Notes: generated from the letters alone by a model not told the origin. DNA of 64,000 nucleotides from Talpa occidentalis (GCF_014898055.3 NW_023602073.1:84796678-84860677); one strand, 5' to 3'. Numbered from the stretch's first letter, positions 48,525-59,659 are shown. Translations and numbers: made by a program.

Positions 48525-49400
48525 GATTCCCCAAATCAAAAGCTCTGGACTAGATGTCTTTAAAAATGAATTTTATCAAACCTTTAAAGAAGAGCTAATA
48601 CCCATCTTACTCAAATTGTTTTTAAAAACACAGGAGGAGGGAACACTCCCTAGTACATTATGATGCCAACATTACGCTAATACTAAAACCAGATGCAGTA
48701 CCTAAAAGAAAATTATAAACCAATATCCCTGATGAACAGTGATGCAAAAATCTTTTAATAAAATACTATCAAATTGACTTCAACAATATATCACAAGGAT
48801 TATACACCATGATCAAGTGGAATTTGTCCTAGGGATGCAAGGATGGTTTAACATATGTAAATCAATCACTGTAATACATCATATCAACAAAAGTAAAGAA
48901 AAATCATTTGATAATATCAATAGATGCAGAGAAATCAGTTGATAAGGTTCAGCACCCATTTATGATAAAAACTCTAAACAAGATGAGAATAGAAGGAAGC
49001 TTCCTCAATATAATATAATGGAATACTGTTCAGCTAGCAAAAAAAAAAAAAGGCTGAAATCCTGTCATCTACAGCAAGACAAATGGGCCTAGAGTGGATT
49101 ATGTTTAATGTAATAAACCAGACAGAGAAAGTCAAAAATCATATGATTTGACTGATGTGATATGTAAAGGAATAAAATAAACAGATAAACTGTAAGACCC
49201 AATTCAGGCTATAAGACCAGTTAGTTGTTACCAGAAGAAAAGGGGAAAGAGAGTGGATAAATCAGGAAAAAGGGGACAATATTATGATAGATAGATTTAG
49301 ACTTTTAGCAGTGCACTTAAGGAAGTACATACACATGAATATAATGTTATAATACAATGTTACTCCAGTTTTAGAAAGTTAGTGATAAAGTAAATTATTT
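48525..49400 (+). mobile_element. Old L1 fragment with RT-to-3'UTR internal deletion
   Basis: It opens in the RT domain (codons near [20 protein letters not shown], frame 48433-48663) and continues with decayed RT (GGATGGTTTAACATATG, GATAATATCAATAGATGCAGAG). At about 49015 it jumps to the 3' region (AATGGAATACTGTTCAGC, then a 3'UTR). The C-terminal half of ORF2 is missing. Confidence 0.85.
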
Positions 49401-49828
49401 CCAAAATTAAAAAAAAGAGTAATTTTTAAAAATACTTCTGACTTAAAAAATAAAAATTGGAGAAAGAGTGCTCAGGTGATGGCTGAGTAAAACAGATGCC
49501 TACAATGGAATGTTGCCTGGCAAATGAGTGATTGATAAGTAAGTATAGTGTGTCCAGGCAAGAGAAAGATTTACCAGATCATCATGGTAGTTTGTCATAG
49601 AATGTGCATTATGATTAATTGCCCACTGAAAGTCTGCAAATCTAAGAACAAACTGCGTATTTATGTTATATGGTGAATCCAGAGCATAGAAGGAGTTCTA
49701 GATTTTGCTTGACAAAAGAGCTTTTCCTTGTTAGCAGTTTCCTTTTCCTTAAAAACATTGCACTCTTTTACCACTAAAGCCACATTCTGAGCTGGCAGTT
49801 TTGCTGATGGTGCCTGTGCTTTGAATGT
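49401..49828. other. Non-coding stretch
   Basis: No recognised element. Confidence 0.4.
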
Positions 49829-49847
49829 CTTGCCCATACATTTTCTT

Positions 49848-50110
49848 TATTTTTAAAAAAAAATTATTCATTTCTGCATGCAAGAGCTGGGGATGTAGGC
49901 CAGAGTTGCGGGGATTGAGAGGATTCACCAGAGACAGAGTGGGGAGCAGAACAGGTGGACTGACTGAAATACACTGCAGAGGGGGAGCAGTGGGTGAGAC
50001 AGGAGCGGTCTGCTGTGCATGTGGGTCACCTCCCTGGCCGGGGATCAAACAGGTGCTGCTGATTCCTTCATAGTACTGATGCTTAACCCCTTGTGCCACC
50101 GGGAAGGCCC
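49848..50110 (-). mobile_element. tRNA-derived SINE, older subfamily
   Basis: Antisense SINE with its head at 50110 (TTAACCCCTTGTGCCACCGGGA). The 19-bp TSD starting CTTGCCCATA is at 49829-49847 and 50111-50129, with one mismatch. Confidence 0.9.
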
Positions 50111-50165
50111 CTTGCCCATATATTTTCTTCTTCCCCATTTAGCAGTGCACATTTCTTTTCTAATT

Positions 50166-50430
50166 TTTTAAAAGATTTATTTATGTATTTTATACAAGGA
50201 CTGGGTTCAGTCAGAAGCGCGGGAGGGTGAGAGAATCCACCAGAGCCAGAGCGGGAAGCAGAACAGGCAGACTGATGAAATACACTGCTGAGGGGAGCAG
50301 AGGGCAAGACAGGAGAGGTCTGTGCGCCATGTGGGTCACTCGCCGGCTGGCTGGGGATCGAACCGGCGCTACAGAAGCTGCGGACAGCTTCACAGCCCAG
50401 CGCTCAACTTCTGCACCACCAGCAAGGCCC
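50166..50430 (-). mobile_element. tRNA-derived SINE, intermediate type
   Basis: Antisense SINE about 55 bp after the previous one, same orientation. The TSD TCTTTTCT(A/C)ATT is at 50154-50165 and 50431-50442. It has GCGCCATGTGGGTCACTCGCCGGCTGG-type features shared with the older group, and GAAGCGCGGGAGGGTGAG of the young group. Confidence 0.88.
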
Positions 50431-50442
50431 TCTTTTCTCATT

Positions 50443-51482
50443 CTTCACAGCAAAGTTCAAACACATGAACTTTCTCATTATTAACATCTAGGAGAGGAAG
50501 AAATTGGAGCATAATCCTAAGAGTAAGCAGAAGCACACCTGGCGAGTTATGCAGAATATTTCTATTAATTGATGGCATTATCATCCCAAATGTTGACAGA
50601 TGAAGACTGGGTAGGATCCAAAATACTCACTGCTACTGAAAATAGTTTATTTTGGAGAGGAGGAGACATGGGTAAATTTACATGTTGCAAGCCACACAAG
50701 ACTACACACATAGAAGGCAAAGGGAAGACTGGTGGATTTATTTATGACATTTCATAATAAGCACTAATGAATTAGATTTTTTACTAAATTTGTAGATACT
50801 TCCACTTGAGTGTAAAGTTTTCCATCTCCTTGTTATTGTTAATCTAGGCTTCTTAGTATCAGAGCTGATTGTGATTTTCCCAAACTGTAGTCCTTTTTGT
50901 TCATTTTATCAGAGAGATTTGTAGCCTCACATAATGCAGAATGCTCAGGCTCCATCCTTCATGCTAATTTAGGTTTAAATTCAAATTGTGGGACAGTTTA
51001 ACTTAGCAACTGCATGCAAATCATCAGATTTTTCTGAATCTGATTTTTTTCTATGATGCAGCTAATAATAACAATCTCAAAGAAGTGCTTAAGCAGTTTA
51101 ATTAGATAGTTTATGTTTAAAAGTCTAGCACACTTAAAAAGACATCAATAAGTTAGATGATTTATGCCTTCATGGCCATTCTATCAAATGAAAAACTTCT
51201 CTAGAGCTATCTTTGTCATATTGAAAACATTACATGAACTAAAAATACCGTAATGTAGGAGCTCCAAGTTAAGCAAACTGGTGGTATTGAATTGTATATT
51301 ACATTGGAAGACTTCATGAAATTCTTTGAAAATACATACTTCTGATTTCTTCATTCATAATATATAGCTTTAACTTAGATAAAAATACTAAACTTGACAT
51401 GTTTGGGGTTTTAGCTGACTTCGGGATGTCAAAACAGCGTGGGGAACACTCAGGTTAGCTCTGTGGTCAGATTATAGAAATT
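50443..51482. other. Non-coding stretch
   Basis: No recognised element. Confidence 0.4.
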
Positions 51483-51495
51483 CAGATTTAAATTT

Positions 51496-51773
51496 TTTTT
51501 TAACAATTATTTATTTATAGGCCTCCCCTGGTGGCGCAGCGGTTGAACGCTTGGGCTGTGAAGCTGCCCGCAGCCTCTGCAGTGCCAGTTCGATCCCCGG
51601 CCGCTGGTGAGGGTCCCACATGGCATGACAGACCTCTCCTGCCACGCCCGCTGGTCCCCTCATCAGTGTATTTCATCAGTCTGCCTGTTCTGTTCCCCGC
51701 TCTGGCTCTGCTGAATTCTCTTACCCTCCCGTGCTTCTGACTGTACCTGGTGCTTGTATAAATAAATCAAAAA

Positions 51774-51820
<47 letters not shown>

Positions 51821-52062
51821 GATTATTTATTTATACAAGCACCGGGTACAGTCAGAGGCGCCGGAGTGTGAGAGAATTCACCAGAGCCAGAGCGGCAAGC
51901 AGAACAGGCAGAGTGATGAAGTACACTGCTGAGGGGAGCAGCGGGCGGCAGGAGAGGTCTGCGCACCATGTGGGACCCTCGGGCAGGGATCGAACTGGCG
52001 CTGCAGAGGCTGCGGGCAGCTTCGCAACCCAGTGCTCAACCACTGTGCCACCGGGGAGGCCC
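51496..52062 (-). mobile_element. tRNA-derived SINE, split by another SINE
   Basis: The tail piece 51496-51519 and body 51822-52062 are one antisense young SINE. The outer TSD CAGATTTAAATTT is at 51483-51495 and 52063-52075. The sense SINE 51520-51821 landed in its tail. Confidence 0.88.
51520..51821 (+). mobile_element. tRNA-derived SINE nested in the tail of another
   Basis: Sense SINE (head GGCCTCCCCTGGTGGCGCAG, B box AGTTCGATCCCCGG) with a long (AAAT)n tail (about 51771-51819). The inner TSD ATTATTTATTTATA is exact at 51506-51519 and 51822-51835. The two SINEs form an inverted pair. Confidence 0.9.
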
Positions 52063-52075
52063 CAGATTTAAATTT

Positions 52076-52984
52076 GACCTTCAAGGTCATGGGCTTATGA
52101 TGAGGGTTTAGAATATTAAGTGACACCATGACAATGTAGGTGCTGCATAAAACAAGGGGCCACTGTGCATTCTGGGACCACTGGGAAACTGAGCTGTGGC
52201 AAGTGATATGTGAACCCATGGGTCCACTGATTTCCTTCCATATTGTGATAGTGTGAATCTTCTGTATGTGTATAGTTGTTTCTCAAAGTTGTACACATGC
52301 TATTGTGTTTAGAAAAATAAAAAACCCACTCAAAAGTGTTACCGAATGTGAGCAATGTTCTGTTGTGTGCATTCTCAATTAATTGCACAAAGTACACCTG
52401 TTCTCATGTAGAGCCTTGGGACATTTTACATAGGGTCTGTGTACTTTGAAGGCCAAGGACTCGGAATATAGCAACTTGGAACAGAGAAGCGATGGCATGT
52501 CCAGATGGCACTTGGAGAGCCTACTAACTCAGTCCAGCTAGGGAAGAATAAAATAAAAGAATAAAGGTACTAAAGAAAACCTAGTAAGTCTGCGTGAGCT
52601 CAGTTTACTAGTATGAGAAAGGGAAGCAATGTAATTTTTAGTCTGTAAATACGTTAATTTGTCTTATGACTGGCAGTAAGTGTTTGGGGGTTGGCTCAAC
52701 AGAGGTGACTTTCTGGACCAAGTCGCCTTTGTGAACTCAATGTTTTCACTGTAGATAAGAAGGCAAGATGGGGGCCAGATTTGAGGCAGCAGCTTCCCAC
52801 CGACACATCTGCCGTGCTACAGGGCTCCTTTGCCCCTTTTTGAATGTTGAAATATATCTATAAAACACAGTAAAAGCAGTGGTAAGTGGGGCATAAAATG
52901 AAACAGAAAAACTCCTGTGGCTCTGATGAAAGAAACATCAAGACCCTAAATCAAGCTAAATCTTGACTTCTCCACAGGGAGATC
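52076..52984. other. Non-coding stretch
   Basis: No recognised element. Confidence 0.4.
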
Positions 52985-53280
52985 AGTCTATGAGGATTAG
53001 TTGTGGGGTGGGGCTTTCCAATCTGTGTTTTCCCTGAGAGAGCCATTGGCTAAGCCTACACTCAAGCCTCAGCCCAGGGACTTGAGAATTTGTGTATTTA
53101 TATACCTGCGAGGTGGGAGTTGGGGGAGATAGCTAGGGGAGCCTTTGGAAGAATGCAGGCTCAGCAGGTCTCCTGGTCAAACGAAACCTGCAAAACCCAG
53201 ACCAAATAAACATTCTTGCTGTCTCTGGCTCCCTCCCCCTGCTTTCCTTAGAGAATGCTGCCTTTTCCATGACTGTACAT
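52985..53280 (+). repeat. Possible solitary LTR, unassigned
   Basis: A GC-richer island carries a TATA-like TGTATTTATATACC (about 53092) and an AATAAA (53204) followed by a CT-rich stretch. That order fits the U3-R-U5 parts of a retroviral LTR. I see no convincing TG...CA ends or TSD and do not recognise the family. Confidence 0.25.
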
Positions 53281-53426
53281 TTTTTAAAAAGTGATGTGGG
53301 GAGAAAAGTTACAAGAATAATACAGGAACCAGAAAAAAGAACATATTAATTTAAAAAAGGTAATGGATATGGGGTTATTTAGTCAAGAAAAGAAATGCCA
53401 GAGAAGTGACTTAATAATGACTTTTA

Positions 53427-53686
53427 GGGCCTCCCTGGTGGTGCAAAGGTTGAGACACAACCGATGAAGCTATCCACAGCCACTGCAGCATGAGTTCAAT
53501 CCCCAGCCAGGGAGCTACCCACATGGCTCAGCAGACCTCTCCTGTCTCACCAGCTGCTCCCCTCAGCAGTATATTTCAGTCAATCTGCCTGTTCTCTTCC
53601 CCGCTCTGTCTCTGGTGAATCCTCTCACCTCCCACACCTCTAGCCTGTACCCCACTTCTTGTATGCATAAATAAATCTTTAAAAAA
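53427..53686 (+). mobile_element. tRNA-derived SINE, older subfamily
   Basis: The head is GGGCCTCCCTGGTGGTGCAA, with B box AGTTCAATCCC and tail TGTATGCATAAATAAATCTT. The TSD AATAATGACTTTT is at 53413-53425 and 53687-53699. Confidence 0.92.
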
Positions 53687-53904
53687 AATAATGACTTTTG
53701 GGGAAAAAAAAATACTGCAGCAAACATGTAAATCTATTGTTTTTTAACCATTGAAACAAAATAAGAAGTAGCCAGAGGTGGCAGCAAGATATATTTAGGT
53801 TAGACATAAGGTAGAACTTTTAGATGATAAGGAATATCTGTTCTGATTTAAAGGTGTAACTTGGCTATTTATGAGACAGTCTGACTTCAAAGATGTGTTG
53901 CCTC

Positions 53905-54111
53905 TTATTTTTTAAATAAAATTGTATTGATTTGCAATATTATATGATTTTCAGGGGTATATCTTCACCTCTATGTGTGACTAAGCCTCAGCTCATCTAT
54001 CATCAAAGTACCAGTTTGATTCCCACTATCAGAGTGATCCCTTCAGCCTTCTCTCTATCATCCCCTTTCCCCTCCCTGCAGGTAATCACCTATTTTTCAA
54101 AGTCTTTGAGT

Positions 54112-54150
<39 letters not shown>

Positions 54151-54370
54151 TTTGTTAGTTCATTAGCTTTGATTGTTTATATTCCACGTAGGAGATAAAC
54201 CACCTGGTAATTGTTCTCTGAGCTATTCCACCTAGCATAATTACCTCAAGTTCCTATCGCATTGTTTCATCTTTTTTAATAGCGGAGTCGTATTATATTG
54301 ACTATAGCACAACTTCTTTATCCAATCATCCATTTAGGTTATTTTGCCTGTATATGGGCATTTTTGCTTT
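53905..54370 (-). mobile_element. Old L1 3' fragment
   Basis: The complement of an old L1 3'UTR and ORF2 end: TTGTATTGATTTGCAATATTATATG, then ATTCCACGTAGGAGATAA and AGCTATTCCACCTAGCATAATTACCTC. A (TG)n repeat at 54116-54149 expanded inside it. Confidence 0.8.
54116..54149 (+). repeat. (TG)n microsatellite
   Basis: About 17 TG units inside the old L1 fragment. Confidence 0.95.
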
Positions 54371-54541
54371 TGCTTGTCTAAAAGAAAAGTCAACACAAAA
54401 ATCAGAAAAATTAATCAAATGACTCCCTTCTTTGAGTTATTTTCCTGAATTCCTCCAAAAGAAACCTTCCTTAAATACAAAGGATAGCAGACCCTTTCCT
54501 GTGTGATGTACTTCACCTTGTGTTTTATACACACTCTGAAT

Positions 54542-54574
<33 letters not shown>

Positions 54575-54576
54575 TG
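54542..54576 (+). repeat. (CA)n microsatellite
   Basis: About 11 CA units, then ATATACACACAC. Confidence 0.93.
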
Positions 54577-55260
54577 ACTAAATTTTAAGTGCTGTCAAAA
54601 ATCTCCAACCATTAGAAAAATCACAGACTCATTCGTGTACTTCAGATTTCATGTCTAATCTTGTGTAATAAGTTATGTAAGATTCTGTTTGAATATTAAC
54701 GCATAAAATGAATTGACTTGAAATGTAAGATCTATGAAATGCATAGACATGACAAAAAAATCACCCACCATCGTAATTAATTCCAAAGTTCTCATCTAAA
54801 CCAGAATTTGCACAGAAATTTGAAAACAAACCTCCACATGTGAATCCAATCCCTCCCTAGGCTGTGGATATTGAGTGGCTTTGGTTTTATCCCTGATAGA
54901 TAATCTTAGGGAATTGAGACATAGCTATAGAATCAGCCTATGAAGAAAAGTAATTTATTTTTAATATTAAATTATTAAAACTGAACTCTACACAACTCTG
55001 AACACTGCAGTGACAGAGTGACAGATTGACAGAATCATTGGCAGTTTCTATGGCAGCAATTTCTCATGTCTTCTTTCCAGCCACTTTATTATTTACACAG
55101 GATTAGTAATGGGTATTAAACCTAACACAAAGCAAAAACAGTTCCAGTTTCACCCTTAGCATTACACAGCCATAACCCAGAATTTCCATCTCTTATGCCT
55201 TCCTGAAAATATTTAAGATGAAGCTGATACTAGCTCATGTTCTTTTAGGCCTATCAGGAG
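54577..55260. other. Non-coding stretch with one copy of a 24-bp repeat
   Basis: Positions 55212-55235 recur exactly at 56982-57005 in the same orientation. Otherwise nothing is recognised. Confidence 0.5.
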
Positions 55261-55299
55261 AAAATCTAAGAGCCAAAATAGAATTTATAAAATACAGCT

Positions 55300-56090
55300 T
55301 GTCTGGAAAACACAAAAGGAACTGAGAGGAGCTGGACTGACCACCTGCTGGAATCTGTCCCCACTGGGGAATTCGGAAACTACCCCACCGATGTTGGCTG
55401 CAAGTTAGGTTCCCAATGCCAGAATTATAAGACTCAGAAGCAACATCACTTGACAGTCATAGGAATTGGACAATCATTGTGAATGAGGAGGCACAGAACC
55501 CAGAGACCACACTGCTCTGGAGAAAACAGGACAGTCTCCTATTCCATAGGAAGTTCCAGAATCAAGGAGGCTGGGAACGACGCCATACACCTGCCCTACA
55601 GTAGGTTCCTGAACGGCTCTGCCGTGCCAACTGCCTCCCAGTTGCTCCTGGGGACCTGAGCAGCCTAGTCTGCTGCAATCCGGTAGCACAGCTCCTCTCC
55701 CAGGAAAAGACAAGGTTCAAAAACAAGAACAAGGTTGCAGGAAAAGGACAAAGCTCATGGGCCAACCATCCATCTAGGGTGTGCAGCAAGGGAGGAGCTG
55801 CAATGATCGGAGTGGGGAGCCGGGTGAACTATGGATGGGAGGGGCACACCAAAGGCGAACAATAACTATACAAAGATGAACAATGATGTAAGAAAATAAA
55901 ATATTATATGTATTAAAAATAGATTGCTGTAATGAGAGGCTGAAGCAGCTCTCTATTCCTTCAGACTGTGTGAAGACACCACTGTTTCCTAAGCACTCGG
56001 GAATCGGAGCATGCTTGCCTTCAGCCCGATTCTCCAGATCTGCTGTGGATCTTAGGAGTAAACCTTCTCAAATTCCCTGTTGCCAGTTCC
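55300..56090 (+). repeat. Possible LTR or unknown GC-richer element
   Basis: More GC-rich than its surroundings, with an AATAAA (55895) and, towards its end, TTCTCCAGATCTGCTGTGGATCTTAGGAGTAAACCTTCTC. That wording resembles the U5 ends of some ERV1-type LTRs from memory. No TSD or terminal TG/CA was found. No viral gene is visible. Confidence 0.3.
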
Positions 56091-56231
56091 ATGGCAGTGG
56101 AAGTGAATTCTTCCCTTTCTTCCCTCACTCTTAGTAAATCTGATGTACCTTCCAATAGTCTTCTGCAATATAATAGCTTTTCTTTCCTTCCCTCATTTAC
56201 CCCATTCACCTTAATCCTTAATTATATATTT

Positions 56232-56530
56232 TTTAAAGATTTATTTATTTATGCATACAAGAGCTGGGGTACAGGCCAGAGATGAAGGGGAGTGAGAGGA
56301 TTCACCAGAGACACAGTGGGAAACAGAACAGGCAGATTGACCTAAGTATATTGCTGAGGGGAGCAGTGGGCAAGTCAGGAGAGGTCTGCTATGCCATGTG
56401 GGTTGCTCCTTGGCCTGCTGGGGATCAAAATCATGCTGCAGAGGTTATGGATAGCTTCACAGGTTGCTTCTTAACCCGTTGCGCCAATACTTCATTATAT
56501 TAAGGGAGGCCCAATACTTCAGAGAGGCCC
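56232..56530 (-). mobile_element. tRNA-derived SINE with scrambled 5' end
   Basis: Antisense older-type SINE. Its 5' end is broken: after TTGCGCC (56485) come 18 bases of flank-like sequence, then GGGAGGCCC, then repeated flank. The left flank CTTAATTATATATT resembles the right CTTCATTATATTAA, a probable diverged TSD. Confidence 0.85.
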
Positions 56531-56549
56531 AATACTTCATTATATTAAC

Positions 56550-57668
56550 AGTGACATTTTAAGGAGCAGGTTGAAAAAAATGTTTTTTCGTTTAAGCTTG
56601 GAAAAAAATCTAAACTCTCAATACCTCTCAATAGTACTCTAATCTTTGAGAGTATAGCTACTCTGTATACAGTTGGCCAGCTCTAGTGGTTAACAATTGA
56701 CTGCCAAGGGCCAGAAGAAATGGGCAGCAGTATTATGTTGGGTCAAGGCCACCCACTGCACCCCAGTGAAGGTGTCCTTCCTAGGCCTCTCAGTGCTACC
56801 ATTCCAAGAAAAACAGTGAAATTCTGTGGAAGTTGAGAAGACTAGTCCTCTAGAGGAGGGGAGTGTCCCAATGTGCTTTATTGGGTAAAAGGAAAGAATC
56901 CACACCCCTATGCCTTCTGAACCATTTCTGTCTCTGGCAATGGTGTTTCATGATGATGAATAATGCCTCTGAAAGGCATCCTTTAAGATGAAGCTGATAC
57001 TAGCTTGCGTCTTCAACTCCTAACATTCTCCAGGACAGATTAGGGAGGCACTAGGCAGACCATGCCCTGAAGGACCCATTACAGATGCCTAATACTTTCA
57101 TGAGTATGTTCATTTCTTTGTCCTCTTCCTACGCCATGAACATATTCCTTATTCATAAATGAATAAGGCATTAGTGTTCTTACATGCATAGATATGAGTT
57201 TGCCAGCTGGGAAGAGAGACCGGGCACCTCCAGAGGAGCCTAGAGTGCAGAAGGAATTGCTGATGAAGAAAGAAGAGAGGGAGGGGATGATCCGTGTAGT
57301 TGTAACCATGGACACCTTTGTCATGCTTATCTCCTATGGCAGGTGGTAGAAATAAATTAGACGAAGTCAATCTTCAGAAAGCATGAGGCTAGAAAAAAAA
57401 ATACCAATACTTATTTCACCCTTACTTTCTCTTTTATGTTGTAAATTTGAAATAGTTTTTAAAAGAATGACTATAATAACACTAAGAGACATGAAAAGGT
57501 TTTTGTTGGAGGGGGAACATGAGGGATCTGCAAAGAATGTATTCCTGTACAAACTCTGGGAAACTTAAGAGCTTTTCATAAGGTATTTGCCCTGGGAAGG
57601 AAGCCTGTCCCCAGGAAGCCTGCTGCCCACCTTTTCTCCTTTTACCCCTCCAGTTCCTGGTAATAATA
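56550..57668. other. Non-coding stretch with second copy of a 24-bp repeat
   Basis: Positions 56982-57005 match 55212-55235 exactly. The minus frame 56690-56905 (71 codons) is not recognised. Confidence 0.4.
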
Positions 57669-57681
57669 CTGGATCAAGTTA

Positions 57682-57989
57682 TTTTGGTTTTTTTTTTTTA
57701 GAGGCATGTTTTATTTATTTATTTGTTTGTTTGTTTTGTTTATACATGCACTGGGTACAGTCAGAAGCGCGGGAGGGTGAGAGAATTCACCAGAGCCAGA
57801 GCGGGGAGCAGAGCAGGCAGAAGGACCGAAGTACACTGCTGAGGGGAGCAGCGGGCGGCAGGAGAGGTCTGCGCGCCATGTGGGACCCTCCTCCAGTGGC
57901 CGGGGAGCAGCCGGGGATCGAACCGGCGCCGCAGAGGCCGCAGGCAGCTTCGCAACCCAGCGCTCAACCGCTGCGCCACCAGGGAGGCC
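57682..57989 (-). mobile_element. tRNA-derived SINE, youngest-looking copy
   Basis: Antisense copy with the most CpGs of the set: GGGGATCGAACCGGCGCCGC (B-box complement) and CGCTGCGCCACCAGGGAGGC (A box and head). The exact TSD CTGGATCAAGTTA is at 57669-57681 and 57990-58002. The tail has AAAT and AAAC units, then about nine extra bases before a second A-run. Confidence 0.92.
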
Positions 57990-58019
57990 CTGGATCAAGT
58001 TAATATAAGCTATGTCGGG

Positions 58020-58225
58020 GTTTTCAGCCTCGGGACTCTTGACATTTGGAATCAGAATTCTTCATTGTAGACAGCTGTCCTGTGCATCATGGGCTGTTTA
58101 GCAGCATCCCTGACCTCTGCCCACTAGATGCAATAACAACTCCAACTCTCCGAGTTGTGACAGCCAGAAATGTCTCCAGACATTGCCAAGAGTTCCTAGG
58201 AAATATGGGGGAGAGGATGAGGGTT
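58020..58225 (+). mobile_element. MER20-like hAT-Charlie DNA transposon (probable)
   Basis: Order: TTCAGCCTCGGGACTCTTGACATTTGG, GCTGTCCTGTGCATCATGGG, TTTAGCAGCATCCCTGACCTCTGCCCACTAGATGC, AGTTGTGACAGCC, ATGTCTCCAGACATTGCCA. This matches my memory of the MER20 consensus, a non-autonomous hAT element. Confidence 0.75.
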
Positions 58226-58879
58226 TGTCTCCAATTGAAAACCAAACTGGCTCTTCATGTCAGAGGCCTTCATGACAAAGTGATACCTTGGGTACTGTTG
58301 CAAGCTCTCTGCCCCTCCCCTTCTTAAAGATATTTACTACATATTAGCATTTTTAAATGTCTCAGAAGTCCTGCTTAACTTTGTTTCAATCCATGCCTAA
58401 TTTTTTAAGCCCGGTACCCCTGTTTCCCACTAATATCTACCAGTATTTTGTGATGGGTAAATGACACTACCCTGCTCTAAGTAGCTATCCAGTAAAAATT
58501 TGGTGTCTGTTTGATCCCGTCTGTTAATTGGAAACTCCTATGCTGTATATACTTCTATGGTATTGTCATAAGTTACAGAACAAAAACTCATGTAAATAAG
58601 TTGGAAGTATGGAAAAGTTAGGGAAGTGCAGAAAGAAGGATTCAAAGAGACTAATGCTGGGAGCTGGGAGGACTTCAAAGACTCAAGTGCTCTCCCTACC
58701 TTTCTCTTCTTTCCCTCTCTCCCTCTTTCCTCCAATCCTACCCCCACCACCGTTTCTCTCCATGTTTTTCTCATTTTTTTTCTTTCCACAGAATAATAGT
58801 TCCATCCTCCTCTCTATAGACAGCCTTCTGCTCCTTCCCCCTTTCAGTTCTCATGCCTTCAGTGGACTCTTGGCTTTCA
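58226..58879. other. Non-coding stretch
   Basis: Includes a CT-rich stretch at about 58690-58800. No other element is recognised. Confidence 0.4.
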
Positions 58880-58975
58880 TTTGTCTTAGTGCTGATTTTG
58901 ACCCTGTGCATTGTAAGATATTTGTTTAGCTGCATCCCTGGTCTCTGCCAGATGCAAGAGCAATCCCCCTGCCAC
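58880..58975 (+). mobile_element. MER20-like fragment
   Basis: CCCTGTGCATTGTAAGATATTTGTTTAGCTGCATCCCTGGTCTCTGCCAGATGCAAGAGCAATCCCCCT repeats the middle of the element at 58020. Confidence 0.6.
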
Positions 58976-59217
58976 CCATTTTCCTTAAATGACTCAGTTT
59001 CCAATAGACGACTTGGCTCTGGTGTTGGCTTCTGGGCCAGTAATGAGCAGCAGAAGAGGTCACCTGTAGGGTCACCTATCCCTCCCTGCCTATTCCACTG
59101 ATTGTAAGGACCAGGCCAACCCTCAAAGAAAGAGGTTTTGGGTGAAACAGAAATCCCAAAACATAACTATTAAAACCCATTGCTATGTTTAGTTTACAAG
59201 AATGCACTAACAAATCA

Positions 59218-59450
59218 TAATAATAGCAAGTCACATTTGCTGAAGAGTTGAGTGCTATTTGTATGTCAAGTACTTTTCTAATACCTTTTGATCATTCCCT
59301 TATATTAGTCTCAGAATAACATATTAGGTAAAGGCAATTATTTTTCCATTTATAGGTGAAGAAACAAAACAAGAGTAACCAAATTCCCTAAATTAACCAA
59401 TTCATAAGTGATGGAACCATGATTCAAACCTAAGCATCTGGCTCAGTCTG
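59218..59450 (-). repeat. MIR SINE
   Basis: Complement order: GTGCTATTTGTATGTCAAGTACTTTTCTAA, TCCATTTATAGGTGAAGAAAC, TCATAAGTGATGGAACCATGATTCAAACC. Confidence 0.75.
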
Positions 59451-59473
59451 GCCAGAGGGGTAGATACTCTGCT

Positions 59474-59478
<5 letters not shown>

Positions 59479-59520
<42 letters not shown>

Positions 59521-59613
59521 AACAATTAAAAAATTACTGAATTGAGAGAGAAAGAGAGAGAGGGAGAGAGAGAGAAAAGAGAGGGAGAATGAGAATGTAA
59601 CAATTAAAAAATT
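59479..59613 (+). repeat. (GA)n tandem pair with duplicated flank
   Basis: Two GA tracts (59479-59514 and 59543-59595) are each followed by the same 17 bases GTAACAATTAAAAAATT (59519-59535 and 59597-59613), so a unit of about 75 bp is tandemly duplicated. Confidence 0.85.
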
Positions 59614-59659
59614 GTCCTGGTTGGGCTGGTATTTCAGAAAAAAGCGTTGGTCAATATTA

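Noticed and set aside
56690..56905. Minus-strand 71-codon frame as a viral or host gene
   Set aside because: No recognised motif, no supporting context, and a length expected by chance in this composition.
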